NCBI GenBank assembly: GCA_034698045.1
Contig: JAQGAU010001286.1
Coordinates: 1 to 20,097, forward strand
Direction: 5' to 3'
DNA length: 20,097 nucleotides
Origin: Paramacrobiotus richtersi
Lineage: Eukaryota; Tardigrada; Eutardigrada; Parachela; Macrobiotidae
Below the pieces are notes generated by a model, which saw only the letters and a program-made list of their open reading frames with translations, searched no databases and was not told the origin of the DNA. Positions within the stretch are counted from its first letter, which is position 1; every line of letters begins with the position of its first letter. Made by a program: the position numbers and the translations under genes. Below are positions 1 through 9,011 of the stretch, piece by piece.

Positions 1-20
1 TAATAAAACTAAAAATTTTA

Positions 21-140
21 GTGTGCCCAGTGGCACATTTTTTTGCCGACGTGCCGCTGGGCACAAAACTGATTTTCAACGTGCCGCTGGGCACAGGTTT
101 TGCCGGACCGGTGCCGCTGGGCACAAAGTGTGCCCAGCAG
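21..140. repeat. 30-bp-period minisatellite of hairpin units
   Basis: Four units of exactly 30 bp start at 21, 51, 81 and 111. Three of them begin with the 14-mer gtgccgctgggcac. The first carries the inverted form gtgcccagtggcac at 23-36, and another inverted form lies near 130-141. The 14-mer is itself nearly palindromic (GTGCC, three bases, GGGCAC), so each unit could form a small hairpin. Read on the + strand the units give a ten-residue repeat with a VPLGT core inside a short open frame (21-212). The array may therefore be the end of a repetitive coding exon cut by the window edge, or plain satellite DNA. Spacers between cores vary in sequence but not in length. Confidence 0.75.
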
Positions 141-212
141 CATTTTGAGGCTAGACGCGCCCTTGGGGTGCTTACTTACAACCAGCAGTTAGATCTGCTG
201 ACGAACTCGTGA

Positions 213-859
213 CATTTCCTTAAAGTTTAGGGGTTAAAGAAACCGCTGAACCAATTACTGACAATCAAATTATAACAATGAACACGACTATAATGACAAA
301 AAAGCACACTTTGTCGAAGACAACCAGATTACGCGGTATGGTAGAAAAACAATGGGTAATAAGTAATAAACAACTGTTGTGCGGCTGTAGAAACACAAAA
401 CACATCATGTATCGGCCGTACTTCTACTTCTGCTTCCACTGACTGTAACGGAATCAATGAGTCAGCAGCATATCACACATGCGAGCGCTGTGGACGGAAG
501 TAATTAAATACCAGTTGTTATGAGTTGTACAAGAATGCTCGAGCTGCCTGTCTTTTTTATAATTGCCACTCGTCGTGTACCATTTTTCCTCTCTTTCGAC
601 GCGTTTTACGCGCAGCCTGCGTATCGAATGTTTCCGTACTGATGCATTTCTCAGATACATCGGTCAAGCTCAATCTCAACATTTAGTCGTTTGCGATTGT
701 GTTTGAAACTCAAGCGGATGGAATTGAAGTTAATTTGAATTTCGAAAATGTTCGACAACACGCCCCAGAAATGCTCTCCCTGAGTTAGGGGGTGCTGCTG
801 GAAAGATGGTTTTATAGAAGCTTCAAAGGAGTTGAAGCTTCCGTCCGAAAACAAAAATA
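213..859. other. Intergenic stretch, no recognised gene
   Basis: AT-rich sequence with only short open frames on the minus strand and no splice-site pairs or protein motifs that I can defend. I see no RNA gene. Confidence 0.5.
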
Positions 860-1222
860 GAGAACGGGCGCATTTGGCTCGAGAAATGTCCCGTAAACCT
901 ATCGAACGATTTTAGCTCTGGCTGTACGGAGAGTGCAGCGTACCATACCGTCGAGAAGTCCCTCCCCCCAAATCCGTCCAGCTGTTTCTTTTTATTAAAC
1001 ACGCTATTAATTAAAATAATCAAACTTCCCCATATTTTAACTGTTAATAACAAACAAGCGTACCTTCCAACATAAATAAACACGTACTAATGTAAAGAAC
1101 AGTTATACCAACTGGGGGAGGGACCTGTGGAAAGTATGGTACGCTGCACTCTCCATACAGCCAGAGCTAAAATCGTTCGATAGGTTTACGGGACATTTCT
1201 CAAGCCAAATGCGCCCGTTCTC
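860..1222. repeat. Long inverted repeat (foldback or MITE-like element)
   Basis: The left arm 860-968 is the reverse complement of the right arm 1114-1222, about 109 bp each. They differ at a handful of positions, mostly near the inner ends. The roughly 145-bp loop is AT-rich. In each arm the frame pointing away from the loop is open and encodes the same peptide stretch (core WYAALS.QPELKSFDRFTG). The right-arm frame stays open to the stop at about 1358-1360. This could be a foldback transposon, or an inverted duplication of a coding fragment. No target-site duplication is evident, and a 10-bp inverted pair (ccgtccagct inside the left arm, agctggacgg outside the right arm) complicates the ends. 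Confidence 0.8.
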
Positions 1223-1360
1223 TAATGAGAAGCTGCTGAGCTGGACGGAAATTCATAGCCAATCAAAGCAAGCCCGCCCCCGTTCTGGATTTTTGATTTC
1301 GGCTGGCAGCTTCGTTTTCGACTCGCCCGGCAACACGCCTCAGGAAATCGCAAAGCCCTA

Positions 1361-2110
1361 ACTAACAGGTCGCTTTCGAAAACCTACTGTTTTGAATCCA
1401 CGGGCGCTTTTCCTTAATTTAACAAAGGAGTCTATGGGAGATAAAATTCAGTGGTTCGCCAGCCCGAGCGTACATTATACAATCAAACTTATAAGTTTTT
1501 ACAACAACATCGACTGAAGCATATGTATACATACCGCGTAGTTTCTACAGTGGTGCTTATAAGAAAAGAAAAAACGATCCTACATGTACCGGCTCAAACA
1601 GGGTTCAGCAGAGCCAGTTAATAGGCAGCTGCTTTTTCCAACATATGTCAGGTAAAAGACAAAAAGTTGTCCTTGAGAAGGGTGGAAATAAGCTAGAGGG
1701 CTGCGCAGCGGAGGATGGAAAAGGTCAAACACTGTGGACAAGACTAAGCCTCTGTAGCATATGGCACATATGGTATTGCAGAAAGTACCCAGTGTGCCCG
1801 ACTGCTGCCCAGCAGCCAGTATAATTTTTTCAAAATTCTTTGGGTAGGTCCGTGTTTGTATAAGAGGATTGGTATGTTTCTGAATTTGAAAAGTGAAAAT
1901 GGTCTTGTTTCAGTGCGCTGGGTATTTGTAATGCTGCGGCTTTTGTCAGTAAAGAGCCTGCCGTTCATACGGATGCTTGTACTTATCAGATCCTGCACAT
2001 TCTTATAGGAAATTTAAAATTAGTTTTTGGTTGGAATATATTTGATATTTTACGATATCGCGTATCGCAAATTAATAGCGATTATATACCGCTTTTACTG
2101 TAACAACGAA
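1361..2110. other. Intergenic stretch upstream of copy A
   Basis: No supported gene. A TATATA motif at 2084-2089 lies about 90 bp before the ATG of copy A and might be a core promoter, but this is weak and the sequence around it is generally AT-rich. Confidence 0.3.
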
Positions 2111-2175
2111 ATTGCTCGTGCGCTCGCTTGATATTAGGGCGAACGAAGAGAGATCTTTGCTAGTAATATTATCGA

Positions 2176-3374
2176 ATGTCTTTCGGAGCAGAATTTGTCT
2201 GGAACAGCGTCAATGTTCGTGGGGACGATGGATTGTTGCACAATGGCTGCGTGATCGAGGCTGTGGATGGGGGTCTTGTTGTAGATTTTGGGGGGACTGG
2301 GCACTCTGGCCCCAAACTGATTCCCATTGGCAACGTGTACTATCGCAATGATGGCAATCGTTTCGAATATGATCTTTACGATACGGGATCCGAGTTTGTT
2401 GCGACACTGGACGGAGAATGTAAAGATGAAGTGCTGCTGCGCTTGCACCCTCAGGACCCGTGGAAATGGTATCCAGGAAGGCTGCTGAATGAGTTCGGAC
2501 TGGTTAGTGTCACTTTACCGGAGCGCCAGTTGAAAGGATTCGTTGGTGGACACCGCCTTCATTCGAGGATCGACGCGACGGCCGAAGAAGATCTGGCTTG
2601 GTGGCGAGTGGATGAAGGGAAGTTTTCCACACAGCTGGTTGGTGGGTTCCCTATCATTGCTACGGGGAATGTCAACAACCTCTCGTAAGTGGCAGTCTAC
2701 TAATGTAATCGGTTCCGATGATTCGAGAGCGCGTGTGCTGCAAAAGGAGCTGTAGTTTTGTTCATCGATATGAACCGCTTGTCCACAGAAAACGATGATT
2801 CACCTTCATCTCTTACATGTTTTTCCTTTAGAATGAGCTGCTGCTTTTCCTGCTTAAGAACAGTTACCATTGTATGGAACGCCAGTGCATGTCCACTACT
2901 GCAGCATCTTATCCTGATGGGAATATCCAGTCCCTGTACCGTGATCCGACCATTTTTCCGAGCATCTTTGACTGCTTAACTACCATCCAGCAGGCCAGGA
3001 TCCGTGGAGTGTGCGCACACTGGGACGCCATCCTCCAGTCATATATCCGCCGTGTGGTCAGCGCTTTTTACCCATCCGAAGGACCGGTTCATGTGAGCAA
3101 CGTGGGCGTATTCACTGCATGTCTGTACAACTGCTGGACGCAGCAGACCAAGTTGTTGGTCCTCTGCGGCGCAAGCACTGTGAGCCCGTCCCTTGGCCGG
3201 CTATCACGCACTGCCCGACTGGTACAGTACATTGTGACGGAAAAGGGACTGCCGGCTGCAGAGACGGTGATTATGACCAGAGAATGGCAGTTCGGTGATT
3301 ATGCTGCCGCGGCTGGTCCGATTATGAATATGATTATGATTATGGCTGATTATGACTATGATAAATCTCCATAG
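2176..3374 (+). pseudogene. Degenerate copy A of the Tudor-like/F-box-like family
   Basis: Exon 1 starts at ATG 2176 (MSFGAEFVWNSVNV) and aligns with gene C (MSFNSSEFAWNSVDV). It shares the GG[LF].V.FGGTG.SG.KL[IV]P module and the second module EVLLRL.P.DPW.WYPG. The frame ends at a TAA at 2686-2688. The paralogous tail (core NVIGSDDSRARVLQKEL) continues in another frame to a stop at 2755, with part of the expected sequence missing. A gtaagt at 2685 would be a phase-2 donor, but the usable acceptor at 2831 (ttttcctttag) opens the F-box frame in phase 0, so the two parts do not join in frame. The second exon-like part, 2832-3374, has IQSL.RD, CLTT.Q, R.R.VC..W, CLYNCW.QQT and LPAAE as in C. 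It breaks off after REWQF into a gattatg-rich low-complexity tail. The last ~120 residues of that exon and the final exon are absent. A short expressed product cannot be excluded. Confidence 0.8.
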
Positions 3375-3492
3375 ATTCTATACATAAACACCATATTTTA
3401 TACACCATACACAAACCGTCATTAAAAACGATAAAACATCGTCTGATTAACACACAGAAAATCCAGCTGTATAAAACAGATAAAAAACACTC

Positions 3493-3689
3493 ATCTCCCA
3501 TGAAAGCCCCCGAGAGGAAAAGCGGCGTATCGAGACCATCAACACAAGGCAGTGGAATATGGATCAATTGGGCGCCGGCCGCGCACCCACGTCATCGTCA
3601 TCTTCGGGTAGATACTCCTTCAGCGCACGCACTCCTTAACGTCGTATCCGCATACTCCCCTTCACCCAGGGGGTTCCCATACCAGCCGT
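3493..3689. repeat. Dispersed repeat, copy 1
   Basis: About 197 bp matching 8185-8383 in the same orientation at roughly 90% by eye, with abrupt loss of similarity at both ends. It contains a GC-rich core (gcgccggccgcgcaccca) and a cagggggttcccatac block. Read on the minus strand, both copies keep a peptide tail of the form LK[ED]YLP..x..DD[VM]GARPA.N followed by the same TGA, with one in-frame 3-nt length difference. That hints at a mobilised 3' exon rather than a simple SINE. The family is not recognised. Confidence 0.75.
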
Positions 3690-3839
3690 TAACCAGCGCC
3701 ATCTCCAGGTACCCATGCTGATTCTCACCGACCGGTCCCTTCCGGGGCGTAGATCCCCTCGGTGCCCTTTGTGCCCTTTGAGTGCCACCGTCGTCCGGCA
3801 CTCATTGGGGCGGCTAATCAACAGCTACGGCACCCGGGA

Positions 3840-4154
3840 CTACTTCTTGAAGGGCGCTTCATCCGAATGATGGACACTAAAATTTAACATTGCAGAACCT
3901 CCAGTACCTGTACGGATGTAAACGGAGTACGTTGTCAGTTGAATTTCTGGATTGAGGTCAAAATTTAACAACATAAGAGTAGTCGGAAACTTGTAAATGG
4001 TACTTTTACTATGATATAACACGTAATACTTGTAACGCGAATGATAACTGGTGTTTAAGATTCTTATTTGATTTCCGAATTTTATGGTGTCAAATGTCAA
4101 CAGTGTTCCTGGGCTAGACACACATCCTTGCGTTGCCATTACGGTACATCCATT
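3840..4154 (-). CDS. Candidate terminal exon, fibronectin-III-like module
   Basis: On the minus strand a good 3' splice site (cttttacag, AG at 4156-4155) is followed by 104 open codons and a TAG at 3842-3840. The translation begins NGCTVMATQGC. It ends with a pattern typical of a fibronectin type III domain: an aromatic-rich strand (YKYYVLYHS), then LNFDLNPE, then TYSVYIRTGTGGSA and LNFSV. The open frame extends upstream past the acceptor to 4196, so the exon start is uncertain. It would be the 3' exon of a surface or extracellular protein whose other pieces lie at 4697-5880. No polyadenylation signal is obvious just beyond the stop. Family membership is my pattern reading only. Confidence 0.35.
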   Translation of the reverse strand, partial: NGCTVMATQGCVSSPGTLLTFDTIKFGNQIRILNTSYHSRYKYYVLYHSKSTIYKFPTTLMLLNFDLNPEIQLTTYSVYIRTGTGGSAMLNFSVHHSDEAPFKK

Positions 4155-4199
4155 CTGTAAAAGATGAGAACATGTTCGAGCTTTTACGTAATACACTTG

Positions 4200-6060
4200 G
4201 GTTTCACTAGTTCACGATCTGTTTGATATGGTTTTCTTTTCAAAACGTTTTTCGGTTTCGCCCGTTTAGTAAAATTTGAACTGACCATGCACTGCCAGCA
4301 CGACCGTACCTCGACTAGTAGCATAGCCTGCAGTGCATACAATGTCTTATTTAAATCCCGATACAAACACAGTAGACGTCCAGACAACAGTCGGTATAAA
4401 TGTGAATGTTTACCTCTGGCAAAATCTCCTGGACTGCAGCCTGCAATATTAACGGAGTTAGCAAGAGGAATCAACACACTATAATAGTGAAGTGTAAGTT
4501 TAGTGTTAGTAAACCAGCTCTTCGAGATCGCGTGTCCCGAATATCCGTTGTAGCGCATATTAGCAACATTGTTAACACCATAAAAATGTGCTGATTAAAT
4601 GAGAACACCAGACTCACCAGTGGTAAATCTTCCCAAACGCACGGAGAAGGTTTAAAAATTATCCATTTAAAAAGATAGAATACTTCAATTTTAATTCATG
4701 ACTGACCGCTATCATACGCTATAATACGACTCCCGGGCATTGATTGAACCATGCAATCTTGCAATATGGCACGGCCACCCAGTGACGTGTTAAATTTACG
4801 GAACGCCAATGTACGACATATGGTAGATAGCGGAATGGCATTCGCAACTGTACATCCCGGTTGAAAAGTAGCTGCACATTCGAACTGCGTCAATCTACTA
4901 AACTCCTAATTCAAGTATTGTCCTATTAGACTGCGTGGAAAACTGGCAGCTGAACGAACTGACGAAATAAATGGCGTGTAACGAGAACATCTTTAACAGT
5001 ATATTTTTCAACAACAAATTGAAATTAGGAAACAAAGGTCACAGATTTTCTTGTAACACGAATAAACAAAATCCCGGAAAGTAATCACATGTGATGTGGT
5101 CTGCAGCGGCTGTAGCTGATGACCACTGGTTTCCAAACATGTACGGACTTCCATGTTTCACATCAGCTGACAGTAAGCCGCATGCTTAATCACACGCATG
5201 CAGCAATAGTACGACATCAATTTTATGAACCAAAAATGAGTCTTGGAACACATCTGTATTCTCCGTCGATCTCGAAATAAGCCCCATTTTCTGTCAGACT
5301 AGCCATATACGCGTACTTATAATGCCGGAACAATAAGGCAGCTCAATGTCTTACCCGGAGAAAGCACAACGGTGAGGCCCTCGACGTGCCGAATGGGTTT
5401 GTCAGTTCCGCAGCTACGGTGTACGTGCATTCATGCAGCAGAGTTATCACAAACGTACATTCCGGCTTTATAAATGGATGTCCAAGTAACATTCCTAAAT
5501 AGCAAAGGGTACTGCGGTACGCGACATCATAAGCCGGGGTTTGGGCAAAACGTCTATAAATAGGATTGTCGCCAATAATTACAGCGAACAAGGATAACCT
5601 TTACGCTATGCACCAAAAGGAACAGATTTGCAGACCGAATTTATAATTATGCGGAACATATAGTTGGCGACATTACGTATCGCAAAATCTGTACACCTTA
5701 TCCTGTTGGTATACTGTTTCAGCACAATGTAGCAGCGGTAGTAATATCGTAAGTCATCCTGAAAGCAGCGATGAACAGAAAACTAATTATATCAGGATTC
5801 TTTAATTCAAGTTCGGGCAAATCAGTCTGAATACGACATCCCGGCAAGAGGATCTTGCATGCTGGGATGAAAATCCAAATTAGACAATTTAGACTAATAC
5901 ATAATCGAGTGCATAGTCACGTTTCAGTTTCGTGCCACATTCAGGAAATTCCCGGAACAATATAGCAGAAGCAGGTTTCAACAACTTCGATGATTATGTA
6001 TACTTTCGAGTTGTCTTGAAGCGTGATCGGTATATGTATCATCCTAAAATTACTAGGACT
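4200..6060 (-). pseudogene. Minus-strand exon-like fragments of an Ig/FN3-like gene (probable remnant)
   Basis: Several separate open pieces read on the minus strand. At 5880-5719 there is a frame with ACKILLPGC. At 5591-5355 there is an FN3-like end (ECTYTVAAELTNPFGTSRAS) followed by a gtaaga donor at 5354. Near 5300-5241 there is an Ig-like strand (DGEYRCVPR). At 4896-4697 there is a frame with FECAATFQPGCTV. Near 4360-4280 there is a short GTVVLAVHGQFKFY piece. A Cys-x(4-5)-[PN]-G-C-x-[VI] motif recurs at 5880-5719, 4896-4697 and in the 3840-4154 exon, suggesting repeated modules. The pieces lie in different frames separated by stops, so this is either a gene with many small introns or a decayed gene. 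I could not build a continuous model. Confidence 0.35.
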
Positions 6061-6194
6061 AAATTCTGGCGGATGGAAGATACGGAGCCGATTCTAATAT
6101 ATATTTTATACACTTACATAATGTAGAATGTGAATGAATACTAGACCGATACGAATTTATTCATTGTGTAACACGTCTTGCACAATGTGCAAAT

Positions 6195-6500
6195 CCATGA
6201 CAGATCAGCCACATGAGCCCTTGGCGTCAGAGCGGCCGCCGCAGTCGTCTGGAGACCAGGTATAGCGACCCGACGAGCGTCCTGGACCAACGCGCCGGCC
6301 GCTGCCACACATGCAGGCCACCCCCAAACAGACTCCCATCTGCCCGTTCCCAACGGCTGGACGTTGTCCCCGGAGCCTGCCCATCGGGACGGTCGCCGGG
6401 CCGTCCAGATCCTTGCGCGCCCGGCGAACGATGCGCCGGCGCCAATTAAGAAGCTCATTGGGCAAATCCGCGGAAACGCCAAGACTGGGCGCTGCCTGTT
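6195..6500. other. GC-rich patch with overlapping frames on both strands
   Basis: This stretch is much richer in G and C than the DNA on either side. It therefore has long stop-free frames on both strands (for example minus 6651-6205 and plus 6213-6449). The translations are Arg/Ala/Gly/Pro-rich and resemble no family I know. It may be a fragment of coding DNA or a CpG-rich insertion. No start, splice site or motif decides it. Confidence 0.3.
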
Positions 6501-6589
6501 CATTTAATTCCCTGTTTTCATCGCATGGATTCTGATCTAGTGACGCAGTGGACCAGTTTGATCGGGAATTTGTGGATGTATTTTTTATT

Positions 6590-6905
6590 AATTGTGTGCG
6601 GTCTGTTTCCGGTATGGTGGGACGGTCTAGCTGTATATAGTGTGTAGACAAGATTGATACGTAGAGTGACGCAGTTTGTGGTGATTCGTTTTTTATCTTT
6701 TATCTGGTGTTTTTTTACCGGGAATTACGGTGGTAGGGTGTTTTCTGCCTTGTAGCAGATGATCTTCCATTGTCTGTATATATCAAGGTTATTTGTACGG
6801 GTATAAATGGAGCTCGTTAAAGCATGTTAAAGCGTTATTGCGGTTAACGGTATTTTTGATTGATATGCTCCCGTACACGCATGCAGTATTATTATTGTAA
6901 CAAGT
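6590..6905. repeat. Duplicated noncoding block X, copy 1
   Basis: Similar along most of its length, with many small indels, to 18625-19055. Shared landmarks in the same order are tgtatata..gt(g/t)gtagac(a/g)agatt, gtgattcgttt..tatctttt, tttttaccg.g, ttctgccttg.agcag, atcttcc, and a final cccgtaca.gcat. In the second copy this block sits directly before the leader block of gene D. Here it is separated from the leader block of gene B by the ankyrin pseudogene and a dispersed repeat. It is T-rich and has no conserved frame. It may be a promoter or an old 3' UTR. Confidence 0.65.
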
Positions 6906-6914
6906 ATTAATTTT

Positions 6915-7638
6915 AATTTCAAAGATGATCAAACCAATATACCCGTGGATGTAGCACGAGACCTCGGAGCTGTCAGCGTCAGTTCCGAGTTCTGTGGTAT
7001 CGGAACAGCCAGCTGCTTACAACTCGATCGTTAAAGAAATCGATGCAGAACCCGGTTTAACACCTTTGCCAGTGTTTCGGGACAGGCAAATTTGGTTCGC
7101 TTGTTGCTCAACTAACCAATTGAGTCCAAGTGGATTCTCCCGCAGAAAATACTGGAATGATTCCGCTGCATACTGTATATAGCTGCTGCTGCCAACGGGC
7201 ACCTACCTGTTTTTGGACTCTCTTGAGTAAATCAGCAACACAGTTAGATATTCCATATTCGTGACAAGGAAGGCCGAAATGCATTCATGCTGGCAGCTGC
7301 AGCTGGCCACGAAGAAATGGTTGCTTTGCTTATTGGTCAGGGAACCTATGTTACCGCCGTCGATAGCGTAGCATTTCATAAATGTGACATAACAAAATTC
7401 TAAGATTTTGTGGTAGTGAAAGCATGCACTGAAATACACAAGAAGGGAATGCTAAAAACATATGCAAGTACGTATTTCAGTTGGTACTGTACACTCATTG
7501 TCAGCAACACGAAGAGAAGTAATAGTTACGATATATAAAGCATATAACGCCTTTCATAATTTGTGGACCGCATTACATTTTGCTGTCAGAGCCGGATCCT
7601 TAAAGGTCATCAAAATCCTCATCGATGCCGGCGCTTAA
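6915..7638 (+). pseudogene. Ankyrin-repeat gene remnant
   Basis: Successive frames encode recognisable ankyrin-repeat pieces. The first is at about 6915 (KDDQTNIPVDVARDLG). The next is near 7048-7110 (GLTPL, then SGQANLVRLLLN in a shifted frame). At about 7155-7245 there is IPLHTV, then AAANGHLPVFGL, then LLSKSATQLDIPYS. At 7263-7365 there is a clear repeat (DKEGRNAFMLAAAAGHEEM, VALLIGQG), and at 7561-7635 another (LWTALHFAVRAGSLKVIKIL, IDAGA) before TAA 7636-7638. Ankyrin repeats are about 33-residue helix-turn-helix protein-binding modules. At least four changes of frame and in-frame stops separate the pieces, and no splice sites repair them, so the locus looks dead. It lies between blocks that are adjacent in the second copy, suggesting it was inserted there. 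Confidence 0.75.
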
Positions 7639-8184
7639 TTCTCCCACTGCCGTGACCAAAGATGGAAAAAGTGCCTGGATAAATTGCATATTACTCTCCC
7701 AAAACCGCCTGCCCCATGGATGGGAAAGACGAATTCGAATTCGAATTCAGCTTCAGTATAATTTTTGGATAAGCAATGTTCGTGCAGCCCAGTCTCGCTC
7801 CGTGTGCTCTTTAGCATATGTGAGGATTAACACATTCCACTGTATTTCAACTGCAACAACGACAAACGGGATAGAAAGACGTATTAACAAAGAAACACAC
7901 CTGTCAAGTACTAAATGCCCGGTTTAAACCCATAAATGACGGTACAAAGATAACCGACATGGAAACAGTACATGGTCAACACAAGTGTAACACAACAGGT
8001 CATCTGTAATTTTTTCCTGTGTATGCCATTTTCATTACGCGTTTTCATTCTTGTAGTCGTGATTGTTCAAATTGCCGGTCGCCAGTTACTGCAATCCCTT
8101 CTCATTAAATTTCCTCCCGATAACCGAATGAAATTTAAGCGAACCGGATAGAAGGTACCAGCGTTCCCAAAAAATTTTTCACCT
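7639..8184. other. Intergenic stretch with a short GAATTC tract
   Basis: No supported gene. At 7731-7748 there are three head-to-tail gaattc units, a small palindromic microsatellite. Confidence 0.5.
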
Positions 8185-8383
8185 ATCTCCCACGAAGCCC
8201 CCGAGAGGAAAAGCGGCGTATCAAGACCATCAACACAAGGCAGTGGAATGTGGATCAGTTGAGCGCCGGCCGCGCACCCATGTCATCGTACAGCTCTTTG
8301 GGTAGATAATCCTTCAGCGCACGCACTCCTTAACGTCGCATCTGCATACTCCCCGTCCCCCAGGGGGTTCCCATACCCGCCGT
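8185..8383. repeat. Dispersed repeat, copy 2
   Basis: Same element as 3493-3689, same orientation, about 199 bp. It differs by scattered substitutions, a one-base indel near the left end and a 3-base length difference in the middle. Flanks are unrelated to those of copy 1. It lies within the material that separates block X from block Y in the B unit. Confidence 0.75.
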
Positions 8384-8584
8384 GTACCACACTCACTATA
8401 AAAAAACACAATAAACAGAGAGACTCGGAAACGATACATCCTGTTCAGCACACAGATTCTGCTCGGGATGATCGAATTACTGAAAACAAACAAACAAACT
8501 AACAAACCGAATACCTAATACATAGCTAGCCTGGGGTACACTGGTACAGGCCGTACATACGTACTGGCGTGTTCGTTTTTTTGT

Positions 8585-8780
8585 TATTGGCGCGCAGTAG
8601 GTAGAAACGCCTGTCTGCAGCATTCCCGCCCACTTGGGGGGCAGTAAGCTGTTTGGCAGTTAATGTCGCTCATACTGCTTTTCGGTATTTAGCTTTTTTA
8701 TCGTGGTTTTTTTCTATGTCTTCTCATTTTTCTCAGCCTCTGCTTTTATCCGATGCGGTGTCACGCTGTGAGGTTTGCAG
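8585..8780 (+). promoter_or_regulatory. Upstream part of duplicated block Y, copy 1 (promoter or intron)
   Basis: Shares short landmarks with 19090-19339: gcgcgca.t, tgcagcattcc..ttgggg, cat(a/g)ctgcttttt/cgg, a long T/C-rich run, and the exact string cgctgtgaggtttgcag at its end. The pyrimidine run followed by tttgcag at 8780 could be a 3' splice site that starts the leader exon, or simply part of the promoter region. No convincing TATA box is seen. Confidence 0.45.
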
Positions 8781-9011
8781 ATTGTTCACTTTCTGATCTG
8801 TACTTTGGTAACCGAGCGCAGATACTTTGGCGATGCAGTAGCTGAGGAAGCAGATTGTGGAGCAGCGCGTTTCCTGGAACCCTTCAATCAGGAAGAACTC
8901 GTCTGCACTGTTCTTCACTCAGCTAGTTCCTCATACGTTGTGCAGTCTTTTTGTGATATTGCTGATCCTGCGTGGCCGTTTCCGACGTTTTCAAGGGGAA
9001 TTCCGAAAGAT
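8781..9011 (+). other. Probable 5' leader exon of gene B
   Basis: This stretch aligns with 19340-19523 upstream of gene D. Both end exactly at a consensus 5' splice site (gat|gtaagt here at 9012, cat|gtaagc there). Both are followed by about half a kilobase of T-rich intron and an acceptor tttgcag, here at 9540, nine bases before the ATG at 9550. The exon is open in one frame here (77 codons, phase 0 into the ATG exon, core GDAVAEEADCGAARFLE). Copy D has small deletions that shift the frame and a TAG in the corresponding frame, so I read it as untranslated leader. It contains a two-codon upstream ORF, ATG CAG TAG, at 8833-8841. The 5' end of the exon is uncertain. Confidence 0.6.

Noticed and set aside
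21-140. Possible CRISPR array (regular short repeats with variable spacers)
   Set aside because: The repeat cores are 14 bp with 16-bp fillers, only about four units, and the window has clear eukaryotic spliced genes. A minisatellite explains it.
2685-2831. Intron joining the two parts of copy A (gtaagt at 2685 to ttttcctttag at 2831)
   Set aside because: The donor is phase 2 and the acceptor phase 0 for the F-box frame. The join reads into a stop at 2979, and the expected exon 1 tail is missing.
5932-6126. 64-codon + strand ORF
   Set aside because: No homology or context, tyrosine/isoleucine-rich as expected of AT-rich noncoding DNA, and overlaps minus-strand coding-like pieces.
7731-7748. 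Three joined GAATTC sites as a cloning linker trace
   Set aside because: Flanks on both sides are ordinary genomic-looking DNA with no vector sequence, so a small microsatellite is simpler.
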